DNA from: Pseudomonas viridiflava
Lineage (GTDB): Bacteria; Pseudomonadota; Gammaproteobacteria; Pseudomonadales; Pseudomonadaceae
DNA length: 64,000 bases
Direction: 5' to 3'
Assembly: GCF_900582195.1 (NCBI RefSeq)
Contig: NZ_UTHA01000130.1
Location: 95,743 to 159,742 of the forward strand
Both the position numbers and the translations under genes were made by a program. The notes under the pieces were generated by a model. That model saw nothing but the letters and a program-made list of their open reading frames with translations. It made no database searches and was not told where the DNA came from. The number at the start of each line of letters is the position of its first letter. The first letter of the stretch is position 1. This document shows, in pieces, positions 9,486 to 22,872 of this stretch.

Positions 9486-9920
9486 ATGACGACACATATT
9501 CAACGATCGGCATTGCTGCCGTACCCGGCGCAATTTCTCTACGACCTGGTCAACGACGTGGCGCGCTACCCGGAATTTCTGCCGTGGTGCTCATCCGCTG
9601 AAGTGCTGGAAAGCTCGCCGGAACATATGCGCGCCAGTGTCGGCGTGGCCAAGGGCGGTCTCAGTCAGCATTTCGTGACGCGCAATACGCTGGTGCCGGG
9701 GCAATCGATCGAGATGAACCTTGAAGAAGGGCCGTTCAATCAGCTGCACGGTGTCTGGGTGTTCAAGGCGTTGAACGAGAAGGCCTGCAAGATCAGCCTG
9801 GATCTGTCGTTCGACTATGCCGGGCCGCTGGTGCGCGCGACGTTGGGGCCACTGTTCAATCAGGCCGCGAATACGCTGGTGGACGCGTTCTGCCAGCGCG
9901 CCAAGCAGATGCATGGTTGA
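9486..9920 (+). CDS. ratA: RatA/COQ10-type START-domain protein
   Basis: A 144-residue polyketide-cyclase/START-like protein of the COQ10 family: ...LPYPAQFLYDLVNDVARYPEFLPWC, LEEGPFNQLHGVWVF, FDYAGPLVRATLGPLFNQ. In E. coli the orthologue was reported as a toxin blocking 70S assembly, while COQ10 homologues bind ubiquinone; which applies here is open. I chose the ATG at 9486, because the longer frame begins inside the upstream transporter gene. It overlaps rnfH by 8 bases, the usual ratA-ratB pairing. Confidence 0.9.
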   Translation: MTTHIQRSALLPYPAQFLYDLVNDVARYPEFLPWCSSAEVLESSPEHMRASVGVAKGGLSQHFVTRNTLVPGQSIEMNLEEGPFNQLHGVWVFKALNEKACKISLDLSFDYAGPLVRATLGPLFNQAANTLVDAFCQRAKQMHG

Positions 9921-10227
9921 GCCGGTGATTGAGATAGAGGTGGTATACGCGGCCGTGGATCGTCAGGTATTGCGCTCTTTCAGCGTCAATGAAGGCGAGA
10001 CGGTGCGGGCTGCAGTGCTTGCGTCGGGTGTCGGTAGCGAGTTTCCCGAGTTGAATCTGGCGGAGTGCCCGTTGGGCATCTTTGGCAAATTGGTTGCTGA
10101 TCCGGACTCGCGGGTTATTCAGGCAGGGGAGCGCATCGAGATTTACCGCCCGTTGCTTGCCGACCCCAAAGAGGTTCGACGCTTGCGAGCAGCCAAGGCT
10201 GCCGAAGCCAAGGCTCGAAACGCGTAA
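9913..10227 (+). CDS. rnfH: RnfH/RatB family ubiquitin-fold protein
   Basis: A 104-residue beta-grasp (UPF0125/RnfH) protein: IEIEVVYAAVDRQVL, LNLAECPLGIFGK, and ERIEIYRPLLADPKEVRRLRA near the end. Its function is unsettled. It was named after a gene linked to Rnf clusters, and is called RatB when paired with ratA. The ATG at 9913 lies within the ratA end (8-base overlap), arguing for coupled translation. A strong bidirectional terminator follows at once. Confidence 0.9.
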   Translation: MVEPVIEIEVVYAAVDRQVLRSFSVNEGETVRAAVLASGVGSEFPELNLAECPLGIFGKLVADPDSRVIQAGERIEIYRPLLADPKEVRRLRAAKAAEAKARNA

Positions 10228-10241
10228 AAAGCCAAATTGCA

Positions 10242-10280
10242 GGCAATAAAAAACCCGGAATTTCCGGGTTTTTTATTGCC
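10242..10280. terminator. Bidirectional intrinsic terminator between rnfH and bamE
   Basis: A perfect 19+1+19 base palindrome. It has a GC core (acccggaa/ttccgggt), an A-tract before it and a T-tract after it on both strands. It therefore ends both the rightward rnfH transcript and the leftward bamE transcript. Confidence 0.92.
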
Positions 10281-10287
10281 TCGCCAA

Positions 10288-10815
10288 TTATTGCGGCGAG
10301 GTGTCCAGCGGCTCTGGTGTCGGAACCGGAACGGTTTCTACACCATCGACGTCCTTCTGGATCTGATCCAGCAAGGAGCCTGGCTTGACCGGTTTTTCCG
10401 GTGTTGGCTTCTCGGCGTTTTCAGCAGGAGCGGTCACAGTCGTGCCACTGTCCTTGCCGAGAATGGCTTCGTCACGGCTTACGCCCGGCATAAAGTCACC
10501 GGACAGGCTGACAAGCTGGTCGTTTGAGTTGAAAATAACGCTGATGCGTTCCTGTTGGCGTTCACCGCCACCCGGTTGCAGGCTGTACAGATAATCCCAG
10601 CGATCGGCATGGAACGTGTCGACAAGCAGAGGGTTGCCCATGATAAACCGTACTTGCGGCCGGGTCATTCCCGGGCGTAACTGGTCTATCATGTCCTGCG
10701 TGACGACATTGCCCTGCTGGATGTCGATTTTGTAAACCCCGGGGAATGAACAACCGGCGAGTGCGAGCAGTCCCACAAAGGTGAAACTGGTTAGCAAGAG
10801 CTTGGTGTTTTGCAT
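10288..10815 (-). CDS. bamE: Outer-membrane assembly lipoprotein BamE (OmlA/SmpA)
   Basis: A 175-residue lipoprotein with signal peptide and lipobox LALAGC (lipidated Cys22). The BamE fold follows: [41 protein letters not shown]. It is a subunit of the BAM complex inserting beta-barrels into the outer membrane. After the conserved domain (to about residue 110) comes a proline/glutamate-rich tail of about 50 residues, which the 113-residue E. coli protein lacks. It is divergent from fur, the arrangement usual in pseudomonads (omlA-fur). Confidence 0.95.
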   Translation of the reverse strand: MQNTKLLLTSFTFVGLLALAGCSFPGVYKIDIQQGNVVTQDMIDQLRPGMTRPQVRFIMGNPLLVDTFHADRWDYLYSLQPGGGERQQERISVIFNSNDQLVSLSGDFMPGVSRDEAILGKDSGTTVTAPAENAEKPTPEKPVKPGSLLDQIQKDVDGVETVPVPTPEPLDTSPQ

Positions 10816-10912
10816 CGGTGGGCGACTTCCACTATCTTGGCTGGGACAACGTAAACGCCGATCATACCCGCATTAAGAGAAGCTGCGAAGCAGCATCGCG
10901 AGAAAGCTGACC

Positions 10913-11317
10913 ATGGTTGAAAATAGCGAACTACGCAAAGCCGGCCTTAAAGTGACCCTGCCACGGGTCAAGATCCTGCAAATGCTCGACTCCACCGAGC
11001 AGCGTCACATGAGTGCCGAGGACGTCTACAAGGCGTTGATGGAAGCTGGCGAGGACGTCGGTCTGGCCACGGTTTACCGTGTTCTGACCCAGTTCGAAGC
11101 GGCTGGCCTCGTGGTCCGTCACAACTTCGACGGCGGCCATGCGGTTTTTGAGTTGGCCGACAGTGGTCACCACGACCACATGGTTAACGTGGAAACCGGT
11201 GAGGTTGTCGAATTCGTCAGCCCGGAAATCGAAAAGCTCCAGAAGGCAATTGCCGAGGAGCACGGTGTCGAGTTGGTGGATCACAATCTGGTGCTGTACA
11301 TCCGCAAGAAAAAGTAA
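10913..11317 (+). CDS. fur: Ferric uptake regulator Fur
   Basis: A 134-residue Fur protein with winged helix (LPRVKILQMLDS, GLATVYRVLTQFEAAGLV) and dimer/metal domain. The metal ligands known from P. aeruginosa Fur are all present: His32, Glu80, His86, Asp88, His89, Glu100, Glu107 and His124. There is no cysteine anywhere, and position 92 is Asn. A structural Cys-zinc site is therefore impossible. It should repress iron-uptake genes, such as the piu locus at 57-63 kb, when Fe(II) is plentiful. Confidence 0.97.
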   Translation: MVENSELRKAGLKVTLPRVKILQMLDSTEQRHMSAEDVYKALMEAGEDVGLATVYRVLTQFEAAGLVVRHNFDGGHAVFELADSGHHDHMVNVETGEVVEFVSPEIEKLQKAIAEEHGVELVDHNLVLYIRKKK

Positions 11318-11350
11318 GCATGTCGCGCGAATTTCACATTCGCGAAACGA

Positions 11351-11378
11351 ACGAAGGCGACCCAAGGGTCGCCTTCGT
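11351..11378 (+). terminator. Intrinsic terminator after fur
   Basis: A 13-base perfect stem (acgaaggcgaccc/gggtcgccttcgt) with a 2-base loop, followed by a short T-rich stretch (gctttct). It lies between the convergent fur and recN genes and could act on both. Confidence 0.8.
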
Positions 11379-11392
11379 GCTTTCTGTCGTGG

Positions 11393-13066
11393 TCAAACCT
11401 TGGCGGTGACAACCATTTTTTTCGCGTGAGCCAGGGACTCTTTGGTCAGATCGATGCCGCCGAGCATGCGCGCCACTTCTTCTATACGGTCGTTTTTGCT
11501 CAGTTTGGAGACGGCAGTGTGGGTCGCCTCTTCACCGCGCACCTTGTGCACGAACAGATGCTGATGGCCCTGCGCCGCCACCTGCGGCAAGTGCGTCACG
11601 GTCAATACCTGGCCGCGATCCCCGAGGCGGCGCAACAGTTGGCCGACAATTTCAGCCGTCGGGCCACCGATGCCGACGTCCACTTCGTCGAATACCAGTG
11701 TCGGAACGCGGGATGTCTGCGCCGTGATCACCTGAATCGCCAGACTGATCCGTGACAGCTCACCGCCGGAAGCGACTTTTGCCAGGGCCTTCAGTGGCTG
11801 GCCCGGGTTGGCGCTGACCAGCAATTCAACCTGTTCCAGCCCGTTGGGCAGTAACTCGTCGCTGCTGTTGGCCTTTAATTCGATGGTGAATCGACCTCCA
11901 GGCATACCCAGTCGCTGAATCTCCTGCTCCACCGCGCTAGCGAGGCTGCCGGCAGCCTGATGCCGCAAATCGCTCAGTTCCCGTGCCTTCTCTTGATAGT
12001 GGCGGGCGTAGGAGGCTAGTTCTTCACCCAAGCGCTCGATGGATTCGTCATTGGCGTTGAGGGTTTCGATTTCATCGAGCAGCTTCTGCTGCAGCTCACC
12101 CACTTCGGTCGGCTGGATCCGGTGCTTGCGCGCCAAGGTGTAGATCGCGTCGAGGCGTTCTTCCAGATATTGCAGGCGTGCCGGATCGGCATCGAAGTTA
12201 TCGAGGAAGCGATTGAGTTCGCCTACGGCCTCTTCGACCTGGATCTGTGCGCTGGTCAGCAAGCTGCTTGCTTCGCCCAGTGCGCCGACGGAATTGTTCA
12301 CGCTCGACAGGCGATTAAGGCTGGCGGTCAGCGCATTCAATACATTGCCGGAATCGCTCTCGCTGCATTGCTCGACCACTTGCCGGCAAATGCCCAGCAA
12401 GGTTTCGGCGTTGGTCAGGTTTTTGTGTTCCTGCTCCAGTTGCTCCAGTTCGTTATCACCGAGACCGAGGTTTTCCAGCTCTTCAAGCTGATAGCTCAGC
12501 AACTGATGGCGCGCGCGTTGTTCGTCGCCGGAATTGGAGAGGCGTTCCAGTTCCAGACGAGTCTGGCGCCAGCGCTGGGCGGCGAGCTGAACCTGGCGGG
12601 CCAGATCGGTAGCGCCGGCGTACTCGTCCAGCAAGCGACGATGGGTATCGGTTTTCAGCAGGGATTGGTGTTCATGCTGGCTGTGGATATCGATCAACAA
12701 TTCGCCCAGAGACTTGAGGTCACCGAGTGGGCAAGGGGTGCCGTTGATATAGCCGCGCGAACGACCCTCCGATGTGATCACCCGACGCAAGATGCACGGG
12801 CCATCAGTTTCCAGATCGCGCTCGGCCAGCCAGGTACTGGCTTCCGGAATGTCAGCCAGATCGAAGGTCGCAAGGATATCGGCCTTGTCGGCGCCGGGGC
12901 GAACCACGCCGCTGTCGGCGCGATCGCCGAGGGTCAGGCCCAGCGCGTCGAGCATGATCGACTTGCCGGCGCCGGTTTCCCCTGTGATCACGCTCATCCC
13001 GCGATCAAGTTCGAGATCGAGATGTTCAACGATGGCGTAGTTATGTACGGACAGGTGCACCAGCAT
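11393..13066 (-). CDS. recN: DNA repair protein RecN
   Basis: A 557-residue SMC-like ATPase. It has N-terminal Walker A (GETGAGKS), a long central coiled coil (about residues 150-380), the ABC signature SGGELSRISLAIQ, and Walker B with DEVDVGIGGPTA. RecN helps join and repair DNA double-strand breaks and is classically SOS-induced. It ends head-to-head with fur and starts 240 bases from the divergent grpE. Confidence 0.97.
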   Translation of the reverse strand: MLVHLSVHNYAIVEHLDLELDRGMSVITGETGAGKSIMLDALGLTLGDRADSGVVRPGADKADILATFDLADIPEASTWLAERDLETDGPCILRRVITSEGRSRGYINGTPCPLGDLKSLGELLIDIHSQHEHQSLLKTDTHRRLLDEYAGATDLARQVQLAAQRWRQTRLELERLSNSGDEQRARHQLLSYQLEELENLGLGDNELEQLEQEHKNLTNAETLLGICRQVVEQCSESDSGNVLNALTASLNRLSSVNNSVGALGEASSLLTSAQIQVEEAVGELNRFLDNFDADPARLQYLEERLDAIYTLARKHRIQPTEVGELQQKLLDEIETLNANDESIERLGEELASYARHYQEKARELSDLRHQAAGSLASAVEQEIQRLGMPGGRFTIELKANSSDELLPNGLEQVELLVSANPGQPLKALAKVASGGELSRISLAIQVITAQTSRVPTLVFDEVDVGIGGPTAEIVGQLLRRLGDRGQVLTVTHLPQVAAQGHQHLFVHKVRGEEATHTAVSKLSKNDRIEEVARMLGGIDLTKESLAHAKKMVVTAKV

Positions 13067-13225
13067 AAAGGCCGCTCCCAGGCTTTAGGTCTGGTTATTT
13101 ATACAGTGTTTTGTTTCGGGCTGACAATGCCCTCCCTTAGCTCGATTTGCTTGAACTGCAAATCTGCTTAGCGCATCGAGGAATGACAATGCGGCACTTT
13201 TTTGTAGGGTTAATGCTTGAAGGCC

Positions 13226-13254
13226 CTTGAAGCCTGATTTTGCGGCCCCATATA
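13226..13254 (+). promoter_or_regulatory. Sigma-32 heat-shock promoter for grpE-dnaK
   Basis: CTTGAA (13226-13231), a 14-base spacer, then CCCCATATA (13246-13254). This matches the RpoH consensus CTTGAAA-N13-15-CCCCATnT almost fully. It lies about 50 bases upstream of the grpE ATG. A second CTTGAA is present 10 bases upstream (13216). Confidence 0.85.
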
Positions 13255-13306
13255 TCGGGGCAGAAGCGCGAGTCAGGCTCGCGGACGAAATTGAAAGGAG
13301 AATTCT

Positions 13307-13873
13307 ATGGCTGACGAACAGACAGTAGATACGCAAAACCCAGAAGCCAATCAGGCGCCCGAAGGTTCGGGTGATGACCTGGCGACCCGTGTACAAGTGC
13401 TCGAAGAGCAATTGGCCGCCGCGCAGGATCAATCTCTGCGTGTTGCTGCCGATCTGCAGAACGTCCGTCGCCGTGCCGAACAGGACGTCGAGAAGGCGCA
13501 CAAGTTTGCTCTGGAAAAATTCGCTGGCGACCTGTTGCCGATCGTCGACAGCCTGGAGCGCGGCCTCGAGCTGTCGAACCCGGACGACGAAAGCATTCGT
13601 CCGATGCGCGAAGGCATCGAGCTGACGCTGAAAATGTTCCACGACACCCTCAAGCGTTATCAGTTGGAAGCGATCGATCCGCATGGCGAACCGTTCAACG
13701 CCGTTCAGCATCAGGCGATGGCCATGCAAGAAAGCGCCGACGTAGAACCAAACAGCGTTCTGAAGGTGTTCCAGAAGGGCTACCAGCTCAACGGTCGCCT
13801 GCTGCGTCCGGCCATGGTTGTGGTCAGCAAGGCGCCTGCGCCAATTTCGCCTTCGATTGACGAGAAGGCTTGA
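13307..13873 (+). CDS. grpE: Nucleotide exchange factor GrpE
   Basis: A 188-residue co-chaperone. Residues 1-25 are acidic and low in structure, a long helix/coiled coil follows ([33 protein letters not shown]), and then the C-terminal beta domain (MVVVSKAP). GrpE drives ADP release from DnaK. A strong ribosome site (aaaggag) precedes the ATG. It is first in the grpE-dnaK-dnaJ-dapB cluster, behind the sigma-32 promoter. Confidence 0.97.
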   Translation: MADEQTVDTQNPEANQAPEGSGDDLATRVQVLEEQLAAAQDQSLRVAADLQNVRRRAEQDVEKAHKFALEKFAGDLLPIVDSLERGLELSNPDDESIRPMREGIELTLKMFHDTLKRYQLEAIDPHGEPFNAVQHQAMAMQESADVEPNSVLKVFQKGYQLNGRLLRPAMVVVSKAPAPISPSIDEKA

Positions 13874-13975
13874 AATTAGCCGCAAGGCCCCCATTTAGAA
13901 GTCAAGCGTTTAAGTATTACCGCAGTCAGCCACCACTGCTGCGGCAAAAAAATCCAAAGTTTCGGGAGAGTTAAC

Positions 13976-15892
13976 ATGGGCAAAATTATCGGTATCGACC
14001 TGGGGACTACCAACTCCTGCGTCTCCGTGCTGGAAAACGGCAAAGCAAAAGTTATCGAAAACGCTGAAGGCGCGCGTACTACGCCGTCGATCATCGCTTA
14101 CGCCAACGATGGCGAAATCCTGGTAGGTCAGTCGGCCAAGCGTCAGGCTGTGACCAACCCGCACAACACTCTGTACGCGGTAAAGCGTCTGATCGGTCGT
14201 CGTTTCGACGAAGAAGTTGTGCAGAAAGACATCCAGATGGTCCCTTACAAGATCGTCAAGGCTGACAACAACGACGCCTGGGTTGAAGTGAACGGCCAGA
14301 AAATGGCTCCGCCACAAATCTCGGCTGAAATCCTGAAAAAGATGAAGAAGACCGCCGAAGACTACCTCGGCGAGACCGTGACTGAAGCGGTAATCACCGT
14401 TCCGGCCTACTTCAACGACAGCCAGCGTCAGGCGACCAAAGACGCCGGCCGCATCGCTGGTCTGGACGTAAAACGCATCATCAACGAACCGACCGCAGCT
14501 GCTCTGGCTTACGGTATGGACAAGGCCAAGGGCGATCACACCGTGATCGTTTATGACCTGGGCGGCGGTACGTTCGACGTTTCCGTGATCGAGATCGCTG
14601 AAGTTGATGGCGAGCACCAGTTCGAAGTATTGGCTACCAACGGTGACACGTTCCTCGGCGGTGAAGACTTTGACATTCGTCTGATCGACTACCTCGTTGA
14701 CGAATTCAAGAAAGAAAGCGGCATGAACCTCAAAGGTGATCCGCTGGCCATGCAGCGCCTGAAAGAAGCCGCTGAGAAAGCCAAGATCGAGCTGTCGTCC
14801 GCTCAGTCGACCGACGTCAACCTGCCGTACATCACTGCAGACGCGACCGGTCCTAAGCACCTGAACGTGAAGATCTCGCGTGCCAAGCTCGAAGCACTGG
14901 TTGAAGACCTGGTTCAGCGCACCATCGAACCTTGCCGCATCGCCATGAAAGACGCCGGTCTGGACGTTGGCGCGATCAACGACGTGATCCTGGTCGGTGG
15001 TCAGACTCGTATGCCGCTGGTGCAGAAGCTGGTTACCGACTTCTTCGGTAAAGAAGCTCGCAAAGACGTTAACCCGGACGAAGCTGTTGCCATGGGTGCT
15101 GCGATTCAGGGCGCTGTTCTGGCTGGTGACGTCAAAGACGTTCTGCTGCTGGACGTCAGCCCGCTGACTCTGGGTATCGAAACCATGGGTGGCGTGATGA
15201 CCGCGCTGATCGAGAAAAACACCACGATTCCTACCAAGAAATCGCAAGTGTTCTCGACTGCCGACGACAACCAGGGTGCTGTGACCATTCACGTGCTGCA
15301 GGGCGAGCGCAAGCAAGCCACTCAGAACAAGTCCCTGGGCAAGTTCGACCTGGCCGACATTCCACCTGCTCCACGTGGCGTGCCGCAGATCGAAGTGACC
15401 TTCGACATCGACGCTAACGGCATCCTGCACGTTGGTGCGAAAGACAAGGCTACCGGCAAGACCCAGTCGATCGTGATCAAGGCCAACTCCGGTCTGTCCG
15501 ACGAAGAAATCGAGCGCATGGTGCGTGACGCCGAAGCCAACGCTGAGGAAGACCGCAAGTTCGAAGAGCTGGCCGCTGCCCGTAACCAGGGTGACGCACT
15601 GGTTCACTCGACGCGCAAAATGATTGCTGACGCGGGCGACAAGGTCACCGCCGAAGAGAAGACGGCGATCGAAGCGGCTGTGGTTGCTCTGGAAGCTGCT
15701 GTCAAAGGCGATGACAAGGCCGCTATCGAAGCGAAGGTTGAGGAGCTGTCGAAAGTCTCCGCTCCGGTTGCTCAGAAGATGTACGCCGAACAGGCTCAGC
15801 CAGCTGATGGCGCAGCCCCGCAAGGCGAATCGGCTGAGAAGGCTGACGACGTTGTCGATGCAGAGTTCGAAGAAGTCAAAGACCACAAGTAA
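13976..15892 (+). CDS. dnaK: Molecular chaperone DnaK (Hsp70)
   Basis: A 638-residue Hsp70 of full length. The ATPase domain spans about residues 1-385 ([28 protein letters not shown]). The substrate-binding domain follows, then a lid with the C-terminal acidic tail EEVKDHK that serves co-chaperones. It refolds and protects proteins in the cytoplasm with DnaJ and GrpE. Codon use is strongly biased, as expected for a highly expressed gene. This also keeps several long spurious reading frames open on the other strand. Confidence 0.99.
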   Translation: MGKIIGIDLGTTNSCVSVLENGKAKVIENAEGARTTPSIIAYANDGEILVGQSAKRQAVTNPHNTLYAVKRLIGRRFDEEVVQKDIQMVPYKIVKADNNDAWVEVNGQKMAPPQISAEILKKMKKTAEDYLGETVTEAVITVPAYFNDSQRQATKDAGRIAGLDVKRIINEPTAAALAYGMDKAKGDHTVIVYDLGGGTFDVSVIEIAEVDGEHQFEVLATNGDTFLGGEDFDIRLIDYLVDEFKKESGMNLKGDPLAMQRLKEAAEKAKIELSSAQSTDVNLPYITADATGPKHLNVKISRAKLEALVEDLVQRTIEPCRIAMKDAGLDVGAINDVILVGGQTRMPLVQKLVTDFFGKEARKDVNPDEAVAMGAAIQGAVLAGDVKDVLLLDVSPLTLGIETMGGVMTALIEKNTTIPTKKSQVFSTADDNQGAVTIHVLQGERKQATQNKSLGKFDLADIPPAPRGVPQIEVTFDIDANGILHVGAKDKATGKTQSIVIKANSGLSDEEIERMVRDAEANAEEDRKFEELAAARNQGDALVHSTRKMIADAGDKVTAEEKTAIEAAVVALEAAVKGDDKAAIEAKVEELSKVSAPVAQKMYAEQAQPADGAAPQGESAEKADDVVDAEFEEVKDHK

Positions 15893-15946
15893 GTTGTTGG
15901 TCGGCCGGTTGACTGCCTTTGGGCAGTGACTGGTAGGATGTCGCCG

Positions 15947-15966
15947 CGCGGGAGCTAGCTCCCGCG
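15947..15966. repeat. Perfect 20-base palindrome in the dnaK-dnaJ interval
   Basis: cgcgggagct and its exact reverse complement abut without a loop, 55 bases after the dnaK stop. There is no T-tract, so it is a weak terminator candidate at best. It may act as an RNA processing or stability element that sets the dnaK:dnaJ ratio. The rest of the 297-base interval (15893-16189) shows no gene and no recognised site. Confidence 0.5.
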
Positions 15967-16189
15967 TTGGCGTATCTGGAATACGCGAATTTTTACAGCA
16001 TGCGACAACGCTCGCGTGTGGGTGGTATGGCTGAAGATGCTCCTGCTTTTCACGCCGCAAGTACCGCAAGAGACAAAGACCAGGATCGTTGAATTGACGT
16101 GAGTTGGGTCCGGGCCTGTATTGGGGCTCAACGAGTTTGGCCATCCTCAGGAGGGGTTTGCCGGACGTCCTCAAGAGTGCAAAGAACTT

Positions 16190-17314
16190 ATGGCAAAGCG
16201 TGACTATTACGAGGTATTGGGTGTCGAGCGGGGCACGAGCGAAGCGGACCTGAAAAAGGCCTATCGCCGCCTGGCAATGAAGCACCACCCCGACCGTAAT
16301 CCCGGCGACAAGGCATCGGAAGAGGCGTTTAAAGAGGCCAACGAGGCCTATGAAGTGCTGTCCGACTCAAGCAAGCGTGCGGCGTACGATCAGTACGGCC
16401 ATGCCGGCGTCGACCCGAGCATGGGTGGCGGTGGCGCCGGTTTCGGCGGTCAGAACTTCTCGGACATCTTTGGTGATGTCTTCAGTGATTTCTTCGGTGG
16501 TGGTCGCGGTGGTTCCCGTGGCGGCGCTCAGCGTGGCAGCGACTTGCGCTACACGCTGGAGCTGAATCTGGAAGAGGCGGTGCGCGGCACGTCGGTGAAT
16601 ATCCGCGTTCCGACACTGGTCAATTGCAAGCCTTGCGATGGCTCCGGTGCGAAAAAGGGCTCGTCGCCATCGACTTGCCCGACTTGCGGCGGCATTGGCC
16701 AGGTGCGCATGCAGCAGGGCTTCTTCTCGGTGCAGCAAACCTGCCCGCGCTGCCATGGCCAAGGCAAGATCATTTCCGATCCGTGCGACTCCTGCCACGG
16801 TGACGGCCGCGTTGAAGAGTACAAAACCCTGTCGGTCAAAGTGCCGGCCGGCGTCGATACCGGTGATCGCATTCGTCTGTCCGGCGAAGGTGAGGCGGGT
16901 ACTCAGGGTGGTCCGACGGGTGATCTGTATGTGGTCATCAATGTCCGCGAGCACGATATTTTCCAGCGCGATGGCAAGCACCTGTTCTGCGAGGTGCCGA
17001 TCAGCTTCGTCGACGCAGCGCTGGGCGGCGAGCTGGAAATTCCGACCCTCGACGGTCGCGTCAAACTGAAAATCCCTGAAGGCACTCAGACCGGCAAGCA
17101 GTTCCGTGTGCGCGGCAAGGGCGTGGCGCCGGTGCGTGGCGGTGGTGCGGGCGACTTGATGTGCCGTGTGGCAGTCGAGACTCCGGTGAACCTGAACCGT
17201 CGTCAGCGCGAACTGCTGGAAGAATTCCGCAGCTCGCTGGCCGATGACAATAGCCACTCGCCGAAAACCACCGGTTGGTTCGACGGTGTGAAGCGCTTCT
17301 TCGGCGATCTGTAA
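16190..17314 (+). CDS. dnaJ: Chaperone protein DnaJ (Hsp40)
   Basis: A 374-residue class I J protein. The J domain has HPD at residues 33-35, then a Gly/Phe-rich linker (about 75-115). Four zinc-finger repeats start at Cys146: [32 protein letters not shown]. The C-terminal substrate domain ends the protein. The ATG at 16190 gives the standard [11 protein letters not shown]; the longer frame upstream is not part of the gene. It stimulates DnaK ATPase and delivers clients. dapB follows after 9 bases. Confidence 0.98.
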   Translation: MAKRDYYEVLGVERGTSEADLKKAYRRLAMKHHPDRNPGDKASEEAFKEANEAYEVLSDSSKRAAYDQYGHAGVDPSMGGGGAGFGGQNFSDIFGDVFSDFFGGGRGGSRGGAQRGSDLRYTLELNLEEAVRGTSVNIRVPTLVNCKPCDGSGAKKGSSPSTCPTCGGIGQVRMQQGFFSVQQTCPRCHGQGKIISDPCDSCHGDGRVEEYKTLSVKVPAGVDTGDRIRLSGEGEAGTQGGPTGDLYVVINVREHDIFQRDGKHLFCEVPISFVDAALGGELEIPTLDGRVKLKIPEGTQTGKQFRVRGKGVAPVRGGGAGDLMCRVAVETPVNLNRRQRELLEEFRSSLADDNSHSPKTTGWFDGVKRFFGDL

Positions 17315-18130
<816 letters not shown>

Positions 18131-18143
18131 TTCATTGCTGAAC

Positions 18144-18175
18144 CCGGCGCAAACGCCCTGTTTGCGCTGGTTTTT
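18144..18175 (+). terminator. Intrinsic terminator after dapB
   Basis: An 11-base stem (ccggcgcaaac/gtttgcgctgg, one G-U pair) with a 5-base loop and a run of five T directly after it. It ends the grpE-dapB transcript and separates it from the carA leader. Confidence 0.85.
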
Positions 18176-18304
18176 CTCCGCTCGGCGACGACCTGTCGCA
18201 TTCTCCAGCCTTTTAGGCTCTTTAGCGGTGGACCAAAAAAGCCTTTTTCTGTAAGCTACAGCTTTAGTGTGTCCACTAAAAGCGCGCAGAATAATTCAGT
18301 GAAG

Positions 18305-18342
18305 AAGCGGGGTGACGTGTCCATACGTCACTCCGCTTTTTT
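18305..18342 (+). promoter_or_regulatory. carA leader hairpin with T-run, candidate attenuator
   Basis: The stem aagcggggtgacgt/acgtcactccgctt (14 bases, one G-T wobble) with a 6-base loop runs straight into TTTTTT. It is a terminator-shaped element 46 bases before the carA TTG start. dapB already has its own terminator at 18144-18175, so this second one lies within the carAB control region. Attenuation is inferred from position; no leader-peptide frame rich in Arg or pyrimidine-sensing codons is obvious. Confidence 0.6.
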
Positions 18343-18387
18343 ACAACCTGCGATCGCCCTTTCATGCGTTATTTACGGGAGGTCTTC

Positions 18388-19524
18388 TTGACTAAGCCAG
18401 CCATACTTGCCCTTGCTGATGGCAGCATTTTTCGCGGCGAAGCCATTGGTGCCGACGGTCAAACCGTTGGTGAGGTGGTGTTCAACACCGCAATGACCGG
18501 CTATCAGGAAATCCTTACCGATCCTTCCTACGCCCAACAGATCGTTACCCTGACTTACCCGCACATTGGCAACACCGGCACCACGCCGGAAGATGCCGAG
18601 TCCGATCGCGTCTGGTCCGCTGGCCTGGTCATCCGTGACCTGCCGCTGGTAGCGAGCAACTGGCGTAACACGATGTCCCTGTCCGACTATCTGAAAGCCA
18701 ACAATGTTGTGGCCATCGCCGGTATCGACACCCGTCGCCTGACCCGCATCCTGCGTGAAAAAGGCGCACAGAACGGCTGCATCATGGCCGGCGACAACAT
18801 CTCCGAAGAAGCGGCCATCGCCGCGGCGCAAGGCTTCCCGGGCCTGAAAGGCATGGACCTGGCGAAAGTCGTCAGTACCAAGACTCAATACGAATGGCGC
18901 TCGACTGTCTGGGATCTGAAAACCGACAGCCACGCGACCATCGACGCTTCCGAGCTGCCTTACCACGTGGTTGCCTACGACTACGGCGTCAAGGTCAACA
19001 TCCTGCGCATGCTGGTCGAGCGCGGCTGCCGCGTCACCGTGGTGCCGGCTCAGACCCCGGCCGCTGATGTGCTGGCACTGAAGCCGGACGGCGTGTTCCT
19101 GTCCAACGGTCCTGGTGATCCGGAGCCATGCGACTACGCGATCAAGGCGATCAAGGAAGTGCTGGAAACCGAAATTCCGGTATTCGGCATCTGCCTCGGT
19201 CACCAGCTGCTGGCACTGGCCTCCGGCGCCAAGACCCTGAAAATGGGTCACGGCCACCACGGTGCCAACCACCCGGTGCAGGATCTGGACACTGGCGTCG
19301 TGATGATCACCAGCCAGAACCACGGTTTCGCGGTAGACGAAGAAACCCTGCCAGCCAACGTGCGTGCGATCCACAAATCGCTGTTCGACGGCACCCTGCA
19401 AGGCATCGAGCGCACCGACAAGAGCGCGTTCAGCTTCCAGGGCCACCCTGAAGCGAGCCCGGGCCCGAACGATGTCGCGCCACTGTTCGACCGCTTCATC
19501 AACGAGATGGCCAAGCGACGCTAA
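18388..19524 (+). CDS. carA: Carbamoyl-phosphate synthase, small (glutaminase) subunit
   Basis: A 378-residue class I glutamine amidotransferase. The catalytic Cys269 lies in GICLGHQ, with the His-Glu pair in [10 protein letters not shown]. It releases ammonia from glutamine and channels it to CarB for carbamoyl phosphate, the precursor of arginine and pyrimidines. I take the TTG at 18388 as the start. It follows gggagg by 5 bases and gives [12 protein letters not shown], as in E. coli carA, which also uses TTG. An in-frame ATG at 18364 would add eight residues and lacks a clear ribosome site. Confidence 0.96.
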   Translation: MTKPAILALADGSIFRGEAIGADGQTVGEVVFNTAMTGYQEILTDPSYAQQIVTLTYPHIGNTGTTPEDAESDRVWSAGLVIRDLPLVASNWRNTMSLSDYLKANNVVAIAGIDTRRLTRILREKGAQNGCIMAGDNISEEAAIAAAQGFPGLKGMDLAKVVSTKTQYEWRSTVWDLKTDSHATIDASELPYHVVAYDYGVKVNILRMLVERGCRVTVVPAQTPAADVLALKPDGVFLSNGPGDPEPCDYAIKAIKEVLETEIPVFGICLGHQLLALASGAKTLKMGHGHHGANHPVQDLDTGVVMITSQNHGFAVDEETLPANVRAIHKSLFDGTLQGIERTDKSAFSFQGHPEASPGPNDVAPLFDRFINEMAKRR

Positions 19525-19650
19525 GCGTTCGCCTTGAGACTGTAGAGAGAAGCCCCTCGAGGGTGGCCCCGACACCGGCGGCCCCCTCGGGACTTCAGAA
19601 ATCGATCAAGACGGCTTGCCGACTGACCTGCGGATTTGAGTGACAAACCC

Positions 19651-22868
<3,218 letters not shown>

Positions 22869-22872
<4 letters not shown>

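Noticed and set aside
9486..10227. ratA-rnfH as a toxin-antitoxin system
   Set aside because: The pair is a conserved core-genome arrangement; RatB is not shown to be an antitoxin and the COQ10-like role is at least as likely, so not listed as TA.
13910..16288. 792-codon open frame opposite dnaK
   Set aside because: Spans a complete, canonical dnaK and its flanks; low-complexity His/Val/Phe-rich translation typical of an antisense shadow.
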